Positions 6,920 to 15,543 of a DNA stretch of 20,337 nt are shown in pieces. The stretch is from Lutibacter sp. (lineage in GTDB: Bacteria > Bacteroidota > Bacteroidia > Flavobacteriales > Flavobacteriaceae): NCBI GenBank assembly GCA_030599055.1, contig JAUVOS010000011.1:1-20337 (forward strand), written 5' to 3'. The position numbers were made by a program, and so were the translations under genes. How positions within the stretch are numbered: position 1 is the stretch's first letter; every line of letters starts with the position of its first letter. Under the pieces are notes generated by a model that saw nothing but the letters and a program-made list of their open reading frames with translations, was not told the DNA's origin and searched no databases.

Positions 6920-8022
6920 ATTGTTTGTACTTCACTAATTAATTCTGCTACCTTATCAGCTATACGTTGGGTTGCTTTAGGTAATTCTAATGTTTTTATA
7001 TTTTTACTTAATCTTTTTTGCTCTTTTGTGTCATTCAATAATTTTCCAAATATTGTCTGGAAACTATCCAGTTCCTTTTCATGAATTAGAATTGCGGCAT
7101 TTTTTTTAACAATAGCCATTGCATTTTTTGTTTGATGATCTTCTGAAACATTGGGCGAAGGCACAAATACAACAGGTTTTCCTACCATACATAATTCCGA
7201 AATAGAACCTGCTCCGGCTCTACTAATTATAAAATCTGAAGCCGCATAGGCTAAATCCATTTTATTTAAAAAAGCATGCGTTTGTATGTTGTCTCTTGTG
7301 TCGTATTTTTTGTATTCTTTTATATAAAGTTTTCCGGTTTGCCAAATCAATTGAATGTTTTGATCTATCAACCAATCTAGATTGCTTTCTATTAGGTTGT
7401 TAATGGCTCTTGCGCCCAAACTTCCTCCTAATACTAAAAGTGTTTTCTTGGAAGTGTCTAAATTGAAAAATTTTTGTGCTTCCTTTCTTTTATTAGAAAT
7501 TTCAAACAGATCTTGTCGTACCGGATTTCCTGTTTTTATAATTTTTTCTTTTGGAAAAAATCGCTCTAATCCATCGTAAGCAACACAAATTGCCTTTGCT
7601 TTTTTAGCTAAAAGTTTATTGGTTATTCCAGGATATGAATTTTGTTCTTGTATTAGCGTTGGAATGTTTTTTAAAGCCGCTACATACAATGTAGGTCCGC
7701 TTGCAAAACCACCGGTGCCGATGACTACATTTGGATTAAATTTATTTATTATTTTATTGGCATTCCATAAACTGCTTATGAGTTTAAATGGAAATAGAAG
7801 ATTTGTCAAAGTCAATTTTCGTTGAATACCCGTAATCCACAATCCCTTAATATCATAACCTTCTTGTGGAACCTTTTCCATCTCCATACGATCTTTAGCT
7901 CCCACAAACAAGAAGTTTGCATCCGGATAACGCTTTTTTAATTCGTTAGCAATGGCAACAGCAGGATAAATATGTCCTCCTGTTCCGCCACCGCTTACTA
8001 ATATGTTAATCGACTGCTTCAT
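6916..8022 (-). CDS. murG: UDP-GlcNAc transferase MurG (lipid II synthesis)
   Basis: Peripheral membrane GT28 glycosyltransferase that adds GlcNAc to lipid I to make lipid II on the cytoplasmic face. From the chosen start it has 368 residues: GGGTGGHIYPA (11-21) in the acceptor domain, GTGGFASGP (102-110), QEQNSYPG (125-132), then the UDP-GlcNAc domain with GGSLGARAIN (199-208) and SRAGAGSISEL (267-277). The ATG at 8022 (MKQSINILVSGGGTGG) matches the usual short N-terminus; an in-frame ATG three codons upstream (8031) cannot be excluded. Either start lies inside the 3' end of ftsW, overlapping it by 17 or 26 nt. Confidence 0.97.
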   Translation of the reverse strand: MKQSINILVSGGGTGGHIYPAVAIANELKKRYPDANFLFVGAKDRMEMEKVPQEGYDIKGLWITGIQRKLTLTNLLFPFKLISSLWNANKIINKFNPNVVIGTGGFASGPTLYVAALKNIPTLIQEQNSYPGITNKLLAKKAKAICVAYDGLERFFPKEKIIKTGNPVRQDLFEISNKRKEAQKFFNLDTSKKTLLVLGGSLGARAINNLIESNLDWLIDQNIQLIWQTGKLYIKEYKKYDTRDNIQTHAFLNKMDLAYAASDFIISRAGAGSISELCMVGKPVVFVPSPNVSEDHQTKNAMAIVKKNAAILIHEKELDSFQTIFGKLLNDTKEQKRLSKNIKTLELPKATQRIADKVAELISEVQTI

Positions 8023-9199
8023 ATAATACATCTAATGGATTTTCATCATCTAATTGTTCGTTTATATCTTCGTTATTTTTTGTTGCACTAACACTTAACA
8101 CCACACCTATTGCAATACACGTCATCCAAATAGAGGTGCCGCCACTACTTAATAATGGGAGTGTTTGTCCTGTGACGGGTATTAAATTACTGGCGACCGC
8201 CATATTGATAATTGCTTGGAAAATAATTGGAAAACCGACTCCAATTACTAATAAAGTCGCAAAAACGGTTGTGGCTTTTTTAGCAACTACATACATTCTA
8301 AACAGTAACCACATGTATAATAGAATAATTACGATACCACCAACAAGACCGTATTCTTCAACGATAATTGCATAAATAAAATCGGAAGATGATTGTGGGA
8401 GGAAATTTTTCTGTACACTCTTTCCGGCTCCTCGTCCAAACATACCACCGGTGGCGATAGCTATTTTAGCTTTCTCAACTTGGTAATCATCTTTTGGGTT
8501 TTTGTCTTGAAAATTTATAATTCTATTTTTCCAGGTATCTGTTTTAGCTCGCAAGCCTGTTGATAAACTACGACCAACAAAGATAAATAGTGTTAAAGCT
8601 ATTATTGAGATTCCTAATATGTTTCCAATAAATTTTATAGGATATCCTCCCAACATACTCAAAACAATAACCGATAGGAATAGTAATGCCGCTGTTGAAA
8701 AATTAGCAGGAAGAATTGCTAGAATAATTAAGCCTACAGGAACCCAAAGTTTCCAAAAACTTTCTTTAAAAGTAATCTTTTTATCTTTTCTCCTAGAGAA
8801 ATATCGCGCTACATAAATCATTAAAATAACTCCTGCAAATGTTGAGGTTTGAAAACTTACACCTATAAAAGGAATACGTATCCAACGACTGGCTGTTGCT
8901 CCTCCAATAATAGTTCCTTTAGATAAAGTGTAGATTAAAAGGAGTAAAATAAAAGGTAACAACAAAACGGAACTTCCACTAAAATATCGATAAGGAATTT
9001 TGTGCACTAAGTATAAAACGATAAAACCTAACAGCAAGATCAATGCGTGTTTGAACAAATAGCCTGACGTAGAACCGATTCCAATTACATTAGCCAAATT
9101 GGAACTGGCGCTATACATAGGTAAAAAGGAAATAAGAGCGAGTAATAAAAATACTCCCCAAATTCCTCTATCTCCTTTTATGTTTTTTAGTATTGACAT
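8006..9199 (-). CDS. ftsW: septal peptidoglycan polymerase FtsW (SEDS family)
   Basis: Polytopic membrane glycosyltransferase that polymerises lipid II at the septum together with the class b PBP FtsI. The 397 residues contain about ten hydrophobic helices. SEDS landmarks are ATASRWIRIP (101-110) with Q117, the large extracellular loop with VEKAKIAIATGGMFGRGAGK (241-260), the SSDFIYAIIVEEYGLVGG segment (271-288; D273 aligns with the catalytic aspartate of SEDS enzymes) and TGQTLPLLSSGGTS (343-356). FtsW rather than RodA is inferred from the position in the dcw cluster. A gap of 81 nt of AT-rich imperfect repeats separates it from murD. Confidence 0.96.
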   Translation of the reverse strand: MSILKNIKGDRGIWGVFLLLALISFLPMYSASSNLANVIGIGSTSGYLFKHALILLLGFIVLYLVHKIPYRYFSGSSVLLLPFILLLLIYTLSKGTIIGGATASRWIRIPFIGVSFQTSTFAGVILMIYVARYFSRRKDKKITFKESFWKLWVPVGLIILAILPANFSTAALLFLSVIVLSMLGGYPIKFIGNILGISIIALTLFIFVGRSLSTGLRAKTDTWKNRIINFQDKNPKDDYQVEKAKIAIATGGMFGRGAGKSVQKNFLPQSSSDFIYAIIVEEYGLVGGIVIILLYMWLLFRMYVVAKKATTVFATLLVIGVGFPIIFQAIINMAVASNLIPVTGQTLPLLSSGGTSIWMTCIAIGVVLSVSATKNNEDINEQLDDENPLDVLYEAVD

Positions 9200-9207
9200 T
9201 TATGTTA

Positions 9208-9290
9208 GTTGAAAGTTAAAAGTTTGTAAAGTAATTCCTTATATAGTATTGAACTTTATAAACTTTACACTTTATAAACTTTATAACTTT
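9208..9290. repeat. AT-rich imperfect short repeats in the ftsW-murD gap
   Basis: Three heptads (GTTGAAA, GTTAAAA, GTTTGTA) occupy 9208-9228. From 9254 the word CTTTATAAA or close variants recur, with CTTT starting at 9254, 9263, 9270, 9279 and 9287, so the spacing is 7 to 9 nt rather than strict. The right end reaches into the murD stop codon (9281-9283). The register is looser than in the other arrays here. Confidence 0.45.
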
Positions 9291-10624
9291 AGTATAGCTT
9301 CTTTAAATTGGTTTCCTCGATCTTCATAGTTTTTAAAGAGATCAAAACTTGCACAGGCAGGTGATAACAAAACAACATCTCCTTTTTCCGCTAATTTATG
9401 CGCAACTTTTACAGCTTCTTCGGCTCCTTTAGTTTCTACGATAATGGGCATTACACTTCTATAGGTTTCAATTATTTTAGAGTTATCGACGCCTAAACAA
9501 ACAATTGCTTTTACTTTTTCACGAACAAGAGGCATTAGTTCCATATAATCATTGCCCTTGTCTTCGCCACCAACTATCCACACGGTTGGATTGTGCATGC
9601 TGTCTAATGCATAATATGTAGCATTTATATTTGTGGCTTTGGAGTCGTTTATAAATTGTACTCCTCTAATTTTTAAAACTTTTTCTAATCTGTGGGGAGC
9701 TCCTTCAAAGTTTTCCATACTCTCACGGATCGTTTCTTTGCGAACTTTCATCAATGTTGCAGCTAATGACGCTGCCATTGTGTTTTTTACATTGTGATTC
9801 CCTTGTACTGCTAATGTGGCTAGGCTCATAGTAAATGGTTTATTTTTTAATATTATTGTTATTTTATTATCTTTTAAAAAAGCACCTTTTGTTACTTTTT
9901 TATGTATCGAAAAAGGAATTAATTGTGCTTTTGTTTTGTGTTTCTTCAACCAATTTTTTATTTCTATATCATCTGCGTCATATATTAAATAATCATCAGT
10001 TGTTTGGTTCATTGTAATCCTAAATTTTGAAGTGATATAGTTTTCAAAATTGTTTTCATACCTGTCTAAATGATCAGGAGTTATATTGGTTAGAATGGCA
10101 ATATGTGGTGCAAAATTTACAATACCATCTAACTGAAAACTACTTAGTTCCAAAACAAAATTGTCATACTTCTTGAAGGCTACTTGCCCCGCAAAACTGT
10201 CTCCGATATTGCCTCCTTCACAAACATTCAAACCTGCTGTTTTTAGTATTTGATACAGCATCATAGTTGTGGTGGTTTTTCCGTTAGAACCTGTAATTCC
10301 TATAATAGTGGCATCTGTATATTTTGCCGCAAATTCTATTTCAGAAATCACGGGGATTCCTTTTTTAAGAATGTGCTGTATTAAAGAAATTCTATCGGGA
10401 ATTCCCGGACTTTTCATAACTACATCTGCCTGTAACACTCGCTCAATAGTATGCGTGTTTTCCTCAAATTCAATTTCAGTATTTAAAAGAACGTCTTTAT
10501 ACTTTTTCTTTATTTTTCCATTATCTGACACAAATACGTTATATCCTTTTTTTTTTGCTAAAAGAGCTGTTCCAATACCGCTTTCGCCGGCTCCTAGGAT
10601 TACTATGTATTTGTCTTTTGACAA
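9281..10624 (-). CDS. murD: UDP-MurNAc-L-alanine--D-glutamate ligase MurD
   Basis: Cytoplasmic Mur ligase adding D-glutamate, the second amino acid. The 447 residues show GAGESGIGTA (11-20) in the N-terminal domain, P-loop GSNGKTTTT (112-120), ELSSFQL (159-165), the SKFRI segment whose K200 corresponds to the carbamylated lysine, NDSKATN (316-322) and the MurD-specific C-terminal LSPACASFDLFKNYEDRG (420-437). The start is a TTG: the sequence reads TAG-C-TTG, so the mraY stop and the murD start are one base apart. No ATG lies near the expected N-terminus, and the Rossmann strand starts only a few residues in, so TTG is well supported. This spacing suggests termination-reinitiation. Confidence 0.97.
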   Translation of the reverse strand: MSKDKYIVILGAGESGIGTALLAKKKGYNVFVSDNGKIKKKYKDVLLNTEIEFEENTHTIERVLQADVVMKSPGIPDRISLIQHILKKGIPVISEIEFAAKYTDATIIGITGSNGKTTTTMMLYQILKTAGLNVCEGGNIGDSFAGQVAFKKYDNFVLELSSFQLDGIVNFAPHIAILTNITPDHLDRYENNFENYITSKFRITMNQTTDDYLIYDADDIEIKNWLKKHKTKAQLIPFSIHKKVTKGAFLKDNKITIILKNKPFTMSLATLAVQGNHNVKNTMAASLAATLMKVRKETIRESMENFEGAPHRLEKVLKIRGVQFINDSKATNINATYYALDSMHNPTVWIVGGEDKGNDYMELMPLVREKVKAIVCLGVDNSKIIETYRSVMPIIVETKGAEEAVKVAHKLAEKGDVVLLSPACASFDLFKNYEDRGNQFKEAILKL

Positions 10625-10625
10625 G

Positions 10626-11855
10626 CTATCTTATTTTTAGTGTTATAATTGAGAGTACTGCCAACATGATTCCTACAATCCAAAAACGCACGACAATCTT
10701 GCTTTCATGATATCCTTTCTTTTGGTAATGGTGATGTAAGGGCGACATCAAGAATATACGTTTGCCTTCTCCATATTTTTTACGTGTATATTTAAAATAG
10801 GCCACCTGTAAAACCACAGATAAATTTTCTATCAAAAAAATTCCTGCTAATAGTGGAATCAATAATTCTTTACGAACTGAAATAGCTAAAACTGCAATGA
10901 TTCCTCCTATTGTTAGGCTACCGGTATCTCCCATAAAAACTTGTGCAGGAAATGTGTTGTACCAAAGAAATCCTATTAAACTTCCCGCTAATGCACTAAC
11001 AAATACTGTCATTTCACCTGAGTTTGGGATGTACATCACATCGAGGTAATCTGCAAAAATGATATTACCCGAAACCCAAGTAAATATTCCTAGTGTTATG
11101 ACGATAATTGCAGATGTGCCTGCTGCTAAACCATCCACTCCATCTGTAAGGTTTGCTCCATTTGACATAGCAGTAATAATGAAAATTACCAAAGGAATAA
11201 ATATCAACCATGCGTAGTTTTGATAATTATCGCCTATAAACTTTACGAAATAGGCATAATCAAGCTGATTTCCCTTGATAAAGGGTACGGTGGTTTTTAC
11301 GGACTTTTCAGCATTACCGAATACTTTCGGAGTTTCGTTTACATTTTCAATAACTATTTGGTTTGCGGGCAACTCCTCTTTCATTTGTACTTCCGGATGG
11401 AAATACAACATAACTCCCACAAATAATCCTAAACCAACTTGACCTAATATTTTAAAACGCCCTTTAAGTCCTTTTTTGTTTTTTTTATAAATTTTTATAT
11501 AATCATCAGCAAAACCGATACTGCCCATCCAAACGGTAGAAATTAAGAGAATGATGATATATATATTGTCTAATTTGGCGAATAATAATGCTGGGATTAA
11601 AGTTGCTATGATAATAATGATACCACCCATTGTAGGTGTTCCGGCTTTTTCTAATTGACCGTGTAAACCAAGATCACGAACCGACTCACCAATTTGTTTT
11701 TTTCGTAAATAATTGATAATTCGCTTACCAAAAACAGAGGAAAGTAACAATGAAAAGACAAATGCCATCGCTGAACGGAAAGTGATGAACTGGAAAAGTC
11801 CTGCACCCGCAAGATGGTAGTGTTTTTCTATGTATTCAAATAAGTAGTATAACAT
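10626..11855 (-). CDS. mraY: phospho-MurNAc-pentapeptide translocase MraY
   Basis: Integral membrane enzyme that moves phospho-MurNAc-pentapeptide from UDP onto undecaprenyl phosphate, making lipid I. From the chosen start it has 409 residues with about ten helices and the family motifs: AGTPTMGG (71-78), the catalytic DDY (117-119), NLTDGVDGLA (235-244), FMGDTGS (307-313) and the histidine motif SPLHHHYQKKGYHE (361-374). A longer extracytoplasmic loop (about 157-200) is typical of Bacteroidota. The start MLYYLFEYIEKH matches the family; an in-frame ATG nine codons upstream (11882) would only add residues encoded by heptad repeats and is rejected. murD follows after one base. Confidence 0.97.
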   Translation of the reverse strand: MLYYLFEYIEKHYHLAGAGLFQFITFRSAMAFVFSLLLSSVFGKRIINYLRKKQIGESVRDLGLHGQLEKAGTPTMGGIIIIIATLIPALLFAKLDNIYIIILLISTVWMGSIGFADDYIKIYKKNKKGLKGRFKILGQVGLGLFVGVMLYFHPEVQMKEELPANQIVIENVNETPKVFGNAEKSVKTTVPFIKGNQLDYAYFVKFIGDNYQNYAWLIFIPLVIFIITAMSNGANLTDGVDGLAAGTSAIIVITLGIFTWVSGNIIFADYLDVMYIPNSGEMTVFVSALAGSLIGFLWYNTFPAQVFMGDTGSLTIGGIIAVLAISVRKELLIPLLAGIFLIENLSVVLQVAYFKYTRKKYGEGKRIFLMSPLHHHYQKKGYHESKIVVRFWIVGIMLAVLSIITLKIR

Positions 11856-11904
11856 GTTCTTTGTTCTTTGCTCTATTCTCAATTCTCAATTCTCTGCTCT
11901 TGTT
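11856..11904. repeat. heptad array directly upstream of mraY
   Basis: Seven consecutive 7-mers: GTTCTTT twice, GCTCTAT, TCTCAAT twice, TCTCTGC, TCTTGTT. The array abuts the mraY ATG with no gap. Further along the same 183-bp mraY-murE gap there are three 9-nt units starting with GATT (11926-11952: GATTACGCA, GATTTTACT, GATTTTCGC), followed by the purer array at 11981-12050. Confidence 0.75.
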
Positions 11905-11980
11905 CTCTTGATGAGATAGAACGCTGATTACGCAGATTTTACTGATTTTCGCTGTTTTGAATAATAATCTTTGTTTTTTT

Positions 11981-12050
11981 CTCTATTCTCTATTCTCTAT
12001 TCTCTATTCTCTATTCTCTATTCTCTATTCTCTATTCTCTATTCTCTAAT
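11981..12050. repeat. (CTCTATT)10 array covering the murE stop codon
   Basis: Nine perfect copies of CTCTATT from 11981 to 12043 are followed by one variant, CTCTAAT (12044-12050). In the sense of murE the unit is AATAGAG. The variant unit and the start of the next encode the last three residues of MurE (I-R-E), and the second unit supplies its TAG stop (12039-12041). Since 7 is not a multiple of 3, the TAG recurs in every frame within 21 nt. Confidence 0.95.
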
Positions 12051-13508
12051 CTCCTGATTGTTCAATATTTCTTGTACTATTTTGTAATCGTCAAAATCAA
12101 ATCGTTTTCCTTTAATTTCTTGGTAGGTTTCATGTCCTTTTCCGGCGATTAATATGATGTCTTGTTTTTTAGCCAGTTTACTCGCCGTTTTTATGGCTTG
12201 TTTTCTGTCAATAATTGAAAGTGTTTTATTGTAATTTTCTGCTGAAACTCCAGCTTCCATTTCATCGATAATTATTTGGGGATCTTCGCTACGTGGATTA
12301 TCGGATGTAAAAATGGTTTGGTCACTCAACTGTGAAGCGATGTGAGCCATTTTTGGTCTTTTGGCTTTATCTCTATCGCCACCACATCCAATAACTGTGA
12401 TTAGTGTTTCGTTATGCGTTCGGATAGCATTGATTGTTTCTAACACATTTTTTAAAGCATCGGGTGTATGTGCATAATCTACAATTGCTGTTACGCCACT
12501 TTTAGAAATAAAATATTGAAATCGACCGCTAACACTTTCCAGTTCACTGATAATAGTTAAAACTTCAATTTTATTTAGATTTAATTCGCGTGCTATACCG
12601 TATATTGCAAGGATATTATATGCGTTAAAACTTCCAATAAGTTTTGTCCAGACTTCTGTTCCATCAATTTGTAACAGCAATCCTTCAAATCGATTTTCAA
12701 TAATTCTTGCTTTATAATCTGCTAAAGTTTTCAAAGCATAAGTTTTCTTTTGTGCTTTGGTATTTTGTAGCATTATTTTTCCATTTTTATCATCAATATT
12801 TATTAGTGCAAATGCAGTTTTTGGTAATTTGTCAAAAAATGATTTTTTTACGTCTCTGTATTCAGAAAAAGTGTTGTGATAATCTAAATGGTCGTGTGTA
12901 AGGTTTGTAAAAACACCTCCACTAAAATGCAATGATTCGGTGCGTTTTTGATCGATACCGTGAGAGCTTACTTCCATAAAACAATGGCTGATACCAGCTG
13001 TCACCATCTCGGCTAAATAGCTATTAATTGTCAAAGCATCTGGTGTGGTATGTGTGGCAGGATAGGTGTTATCTCCTACTTGTATTTGCACGGTAGATAA
13101 TAACCCGGAAGGAATACCGGCTTTTTGAAATAATTTATAAGATAAACTTGCTAATGTCGTTTTTCCGTTGGTACCTGTAATGCCTATTAAGTGTAATTTT
13201 TTTGAGGGATTATCGTAATAATTTGCGGCGACATAAGCCAATGCAATGTCACTATCTGAAACAAGGACATACGTAACATCGTTTTGTAAGGACTCGGGTA
13301 ATTTTTCGCAAATAACTGCAGTTGCGCCTATAGCGATTGCTTTATCAATAAACAAATGTCCGTCAGTAAGCAAGCCTTTTTGTGCGACAAATAAGGTATT
13401 AGAACCCACTTTTCGTGAGTCAAAAGCAATCTCTTTAATGTCAATGGAAGTTGCACCGATAACATCGATAATAGGAACTTTATATAATATGTCTTTTAAC
13501 TTTTGCAT
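12039..13508 (-). CDS. murE: UDP-MurNAc-tripeptide synthetase MurE, meso-diaminopimelate type
   Basis: Cytoplasmic Mur ligase adding the third stem-peptide residue. The 489 residues contain P-loop GTNGKTT (112-118), THTTP (152-156), EVSSHGIDQ (179-187), VKKSFFD with K221 as the likely carbamylated lysine, DYAHTPD (344-350) and AGKGHE (465-470). The specificity motif DNPRSEDP (413-420) is the DNPR form that binds meso-diaminopimelate rather than lysine, so the cell wall should be DAP-type. The ATG overlaps the ftsI stop by one base (TAATG). The last residues and stop codon lie inside a heptanucleotide array. In E. coli murF sits between murE and mraY; here that place holds only repeats. Confidence 0.98.
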   Translation of the reverse strand: MQKLKDILYKVPIIDVIGATSIDIKEIAFDSRKVGSNTLFVAQKGLLTDGHLFIDKAIAIGATAVICEKLPESLQNDVTYVLVSDSDIALAYVAANYYDNPSKKLHLIGITGTNGKTTLASLSYKLFQKAGIPSGLLSTVQIQVGDNTYPATHTTPDALTINSYLAEMVTAGISHCFMEVSSHGIDQKRTESLHFSGGVFTNLTHDHLDYHNTFSEYRDVKKSFFDKLPKTAFALINIDDKNGKIMLQNTKAQKKTYALKTLADYKARIIENRFEGLLLQIDGTEVWTKLIGSFNAYNILAIYGIARELNLNKIEVLTIISELESVSGRFQYFISKSGVTAIVDYAHTPDALKNVLETINAIRTHNETLITVIGCGGDRDKAKRPKMAHIASQLSDQTIFTSDNPRSEDPQIIIDEMEAGVSAENYNKTLSIIDRKQAIKTASKLAKKQDIILIAGKGHETYQEIKGKRFDFDDYKIVQEILNNQEIRE

Positions 13509-15487
13509 TAAGTTAGCGTGAGAAAAACTGTTTTTCCTTTTTGAATTCGTTTACCTGTGTTGATAGATTGACTTTTTACGGCTCCAGTACCAGAAAATTG
13601 TACATAAAGACCTAGGTTTTCTAACAAGCTAATTGCATCCATACCCGACATGCCTTTGACATTGGGCATGGTTTGATGCGACTTTTGAGCCTGTTTGTTA
13701 TAATTGTTATAATTGTTTTCTAGTTGTGAATAAGAAGCTGCCTTTTTATTTACGTAGTGGAATACAGGTGTAGCTGCATATATTTTTTGAGCAATTTTCT
13801 TAAAAACCGGAGCCGCAACGGTGCTTCCATAATAGCCATGTTTTGTCGGTTTGTGAATTACAACGATACAAGAGTATTTTGGTTTTTCAACAGGGAAAAA
13901 ACCAGTGAAAGAAGCTATATAGTACAAACTATCTGTCCAATATTGTGCTTGACAAGTACCTGTTTTACCAGCAATAGAATAATCTTTAGAGTAGATGTTT
14001 GTAGCGGTTCCACGTTTAACCACATTGCGCAACATTTCTTTTGCCTTTTTAACTGTTTGTTTGGAGCAAATCTGTTTATTAATAACTTCTTTTTTAAAGA
14101 TTTTGCTAACCTTTGGATTGTTTTGATAACGAATTTCTTTGACAAACCTTGGTTTTACCATTTTGCCATCATTCGCAATTGCATTGTAAAAAGTTAAAGT
14201 TTGTAATGGCGTTAATTGTACGCCATAGCCATACGACATCCAAGCCAAACTTGTTCCACTCCAAGATTTATCTTTTGGATGTGGAATTATGGGTTTTCCT
14301 TCTCCTTTGATTGGCAAACCTAAACGTTGATCTAAATTCATACTGCGTAATCCTTCGATAAACTTTTCAGGCTTATCATTATAATGCTCGTAAATAAGTT
14401 TAGAAATCCCCACATTTGAAGATACTTCTAATGCTCTGGCTGCAGATATTTTTCCATAACCTTTGTGATTTGAATCTTTAATTTTACGACGATAAAGTGA
14501 CCATACTCCGTTTTCAGTATCCACAATGCTAGTAGTGTCAATAACTTTGTCTTCGAGTGCTACAATCATGCTCATCAGTTTAAATGTAGATCCGGGCTCA
14601 TGCGATTCATATATTGCGTAATTACGGTCTTCGTAATACGTTCCTTTTGAGGTACGACCTAGATTAGCAATGGCCTTAATTTCTCCTGTTTCAACTTCCA
14701 TCAATACAACCGACCCATGTTCTGCTTCAAATTTTTCTAACTGTTCCAGTAAGGCTTGATGCGCGATATCTTGCATATTAATATCGATTGTAGTAATAAT
14801 ATCTTCTCCATCTTTGGGTTCTACTTCATTGTCGTCGTTTATCGGTTTCCACTGACCTTTTGCAATTTTTTGTTTTAAACGCAACCCGTTTGTTCCTTTT
14901 AATTCATTGGCATAAGCACCTTCAATACCGGGTCTGCCACGGTAATCTGCATATCCAATTGTACGTGCTGCTACTTTTCCTAATGGATGTTCGCGTACTG
15001 TTTTTTGAATCGCTATAAAACCTCCTTTATTGGCGCCTAGTTTAAAAATGGGAAAATTGCGAATTTTACTATATTCAGGGTAGCTTAAATTTCTTGCGAT
15101 AAACAAATAACGATTATTAGTGCGTTTAGCCTTTCGAATTCTTTTTTGGTAATATGAAGGAGTTTCTCCTAAGAATTTGGACAAATTTTTAGATAATTTA
15201 GTCAATTCTGTTTGCAAAACTTTAGCATCAACTGTAACTACATCCATTCTTATTTCATAACGAAACATCGAAGTTGCTAACAAGCTGCCATCTGCAGCAT
15301 ATACATTGCCTTTATTTGGAAAAATGGTATCAACTTTTTCAGTAATTTGATTTGATAGATCTTTATACATCGCTCCATCTCTTACTTGTATAAGAATGAC
15401 ACGTATTGCTATCCCTAGCATTATCAAAAGAAGTAATATCAGGATAAGTCCTGCATTTTTTACGATATTTCGACGTTCTATTGACAC
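13508..15487 (-). CDS. ftsI: septal transpeptidase FtsI (class b PBP) with C-terminal PASTA domain
   Basis: Septal peptidoglycan cross-linking enzyme, partner of FtsW. The 659 residues comprise one transmembrane helix (about 11-33), a pedestal domain (about 55-230, with RTIGYADYRGRPGIEG at 175-190) and a transpeptidase domain with the three penicillin-binding motifs: STFK (S300 nucleophile, K303), SSN (356-358) and KTG (508-510). A Tyr/Asn-rich linker (about 585-603) leads to one PASTA domain (about 606-659, starting MPNVKGMSGMDAISLLENLG). A C-terminal PASTA on FtsI is usual in Bacteroidota. It overlaps murE by one base; ftsL lies 56 nt upstream. Confidence 0.97.
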   Translation of the reverse strand: MSIERRNIVKNAGLILILLLLIMLGIAIRVILIQVRDGAMYKDLSNQITEKVDTIFPNKGNVYAADGSLLATSMFRYEIRMDVVTVDAKVLQTELTKLSKNLSKFLGETPSYYQKRIRKAKRTNNRYLFIARNLSYPEYSKIRNFPIFKLGANKGGFIAIQKTVREHPLGKVAARTIGYADYRGRPGIEGAYANELKGTNGLRLKQKIAKGQWKPINDDNEVEPKDGEDIITTIDINMQDIAHQALLEQLEKFEAEHGSVVLMEVETGEIKAIANLGRTSKGTYYEDRNYAIYESHEPGSTFKLMSMIVALEDKVIDTTSIVDTENGVWSLYRRKIKDSNHKGYGKISAARALEVSSNVGISKLIYEHYNDKPEKFIEGLRSMNLDQRLGLPIKGEGKPIIPHPKDKSWSGTSLAWMSYGYGVQLTPLQTLTFYNAIANDGKMVKPRFVKEIRYQNNPKVSKIFKKEVINKQICSKQTVKKAKEMLRNVVKRGTATNIYSKDYSIAGKTGTCQAQYWTDSLYYIASFTGFFPVEKPKYSCIVVIHKPTKHGYYGSTVAAPVFKKIAQKIYAATPVFHYVNKKAASYSQLENNYNNYNKQAQKSHQTMPNVKGMSGMDAISLLENLGLYVQFSGTGAVKSQSINTGKRIQKGKTVFLTLT

Positions 15488-15543
15488 TATTTAGTTCGTT
15501 TTTAAGCTCCCTTCACTTTTTGTGAATAAGGTGTTAAATGAGT

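Noticed and set aside
8006..8031. Frameshift between ftsW and murG
   Set aside because: The overlap of 17-26 nt is a normal gene overlap: both proteins have complete family-typical ends.
11856..11882. Longer MraY N-terminus (MRIEQRTKN)
   Set aside because: The nine residues are encoded by heptad repeats and do not fit the family start, whereas MLYYLFEYIE does.
13757..14197. Rightward 146-codon frame and a leftward 76-codon frame inside ftsI
   Set aside because: Both lie wholly within the transpeptidase domain of ftsI, which is intact; composition is that of out-of-frame translation.
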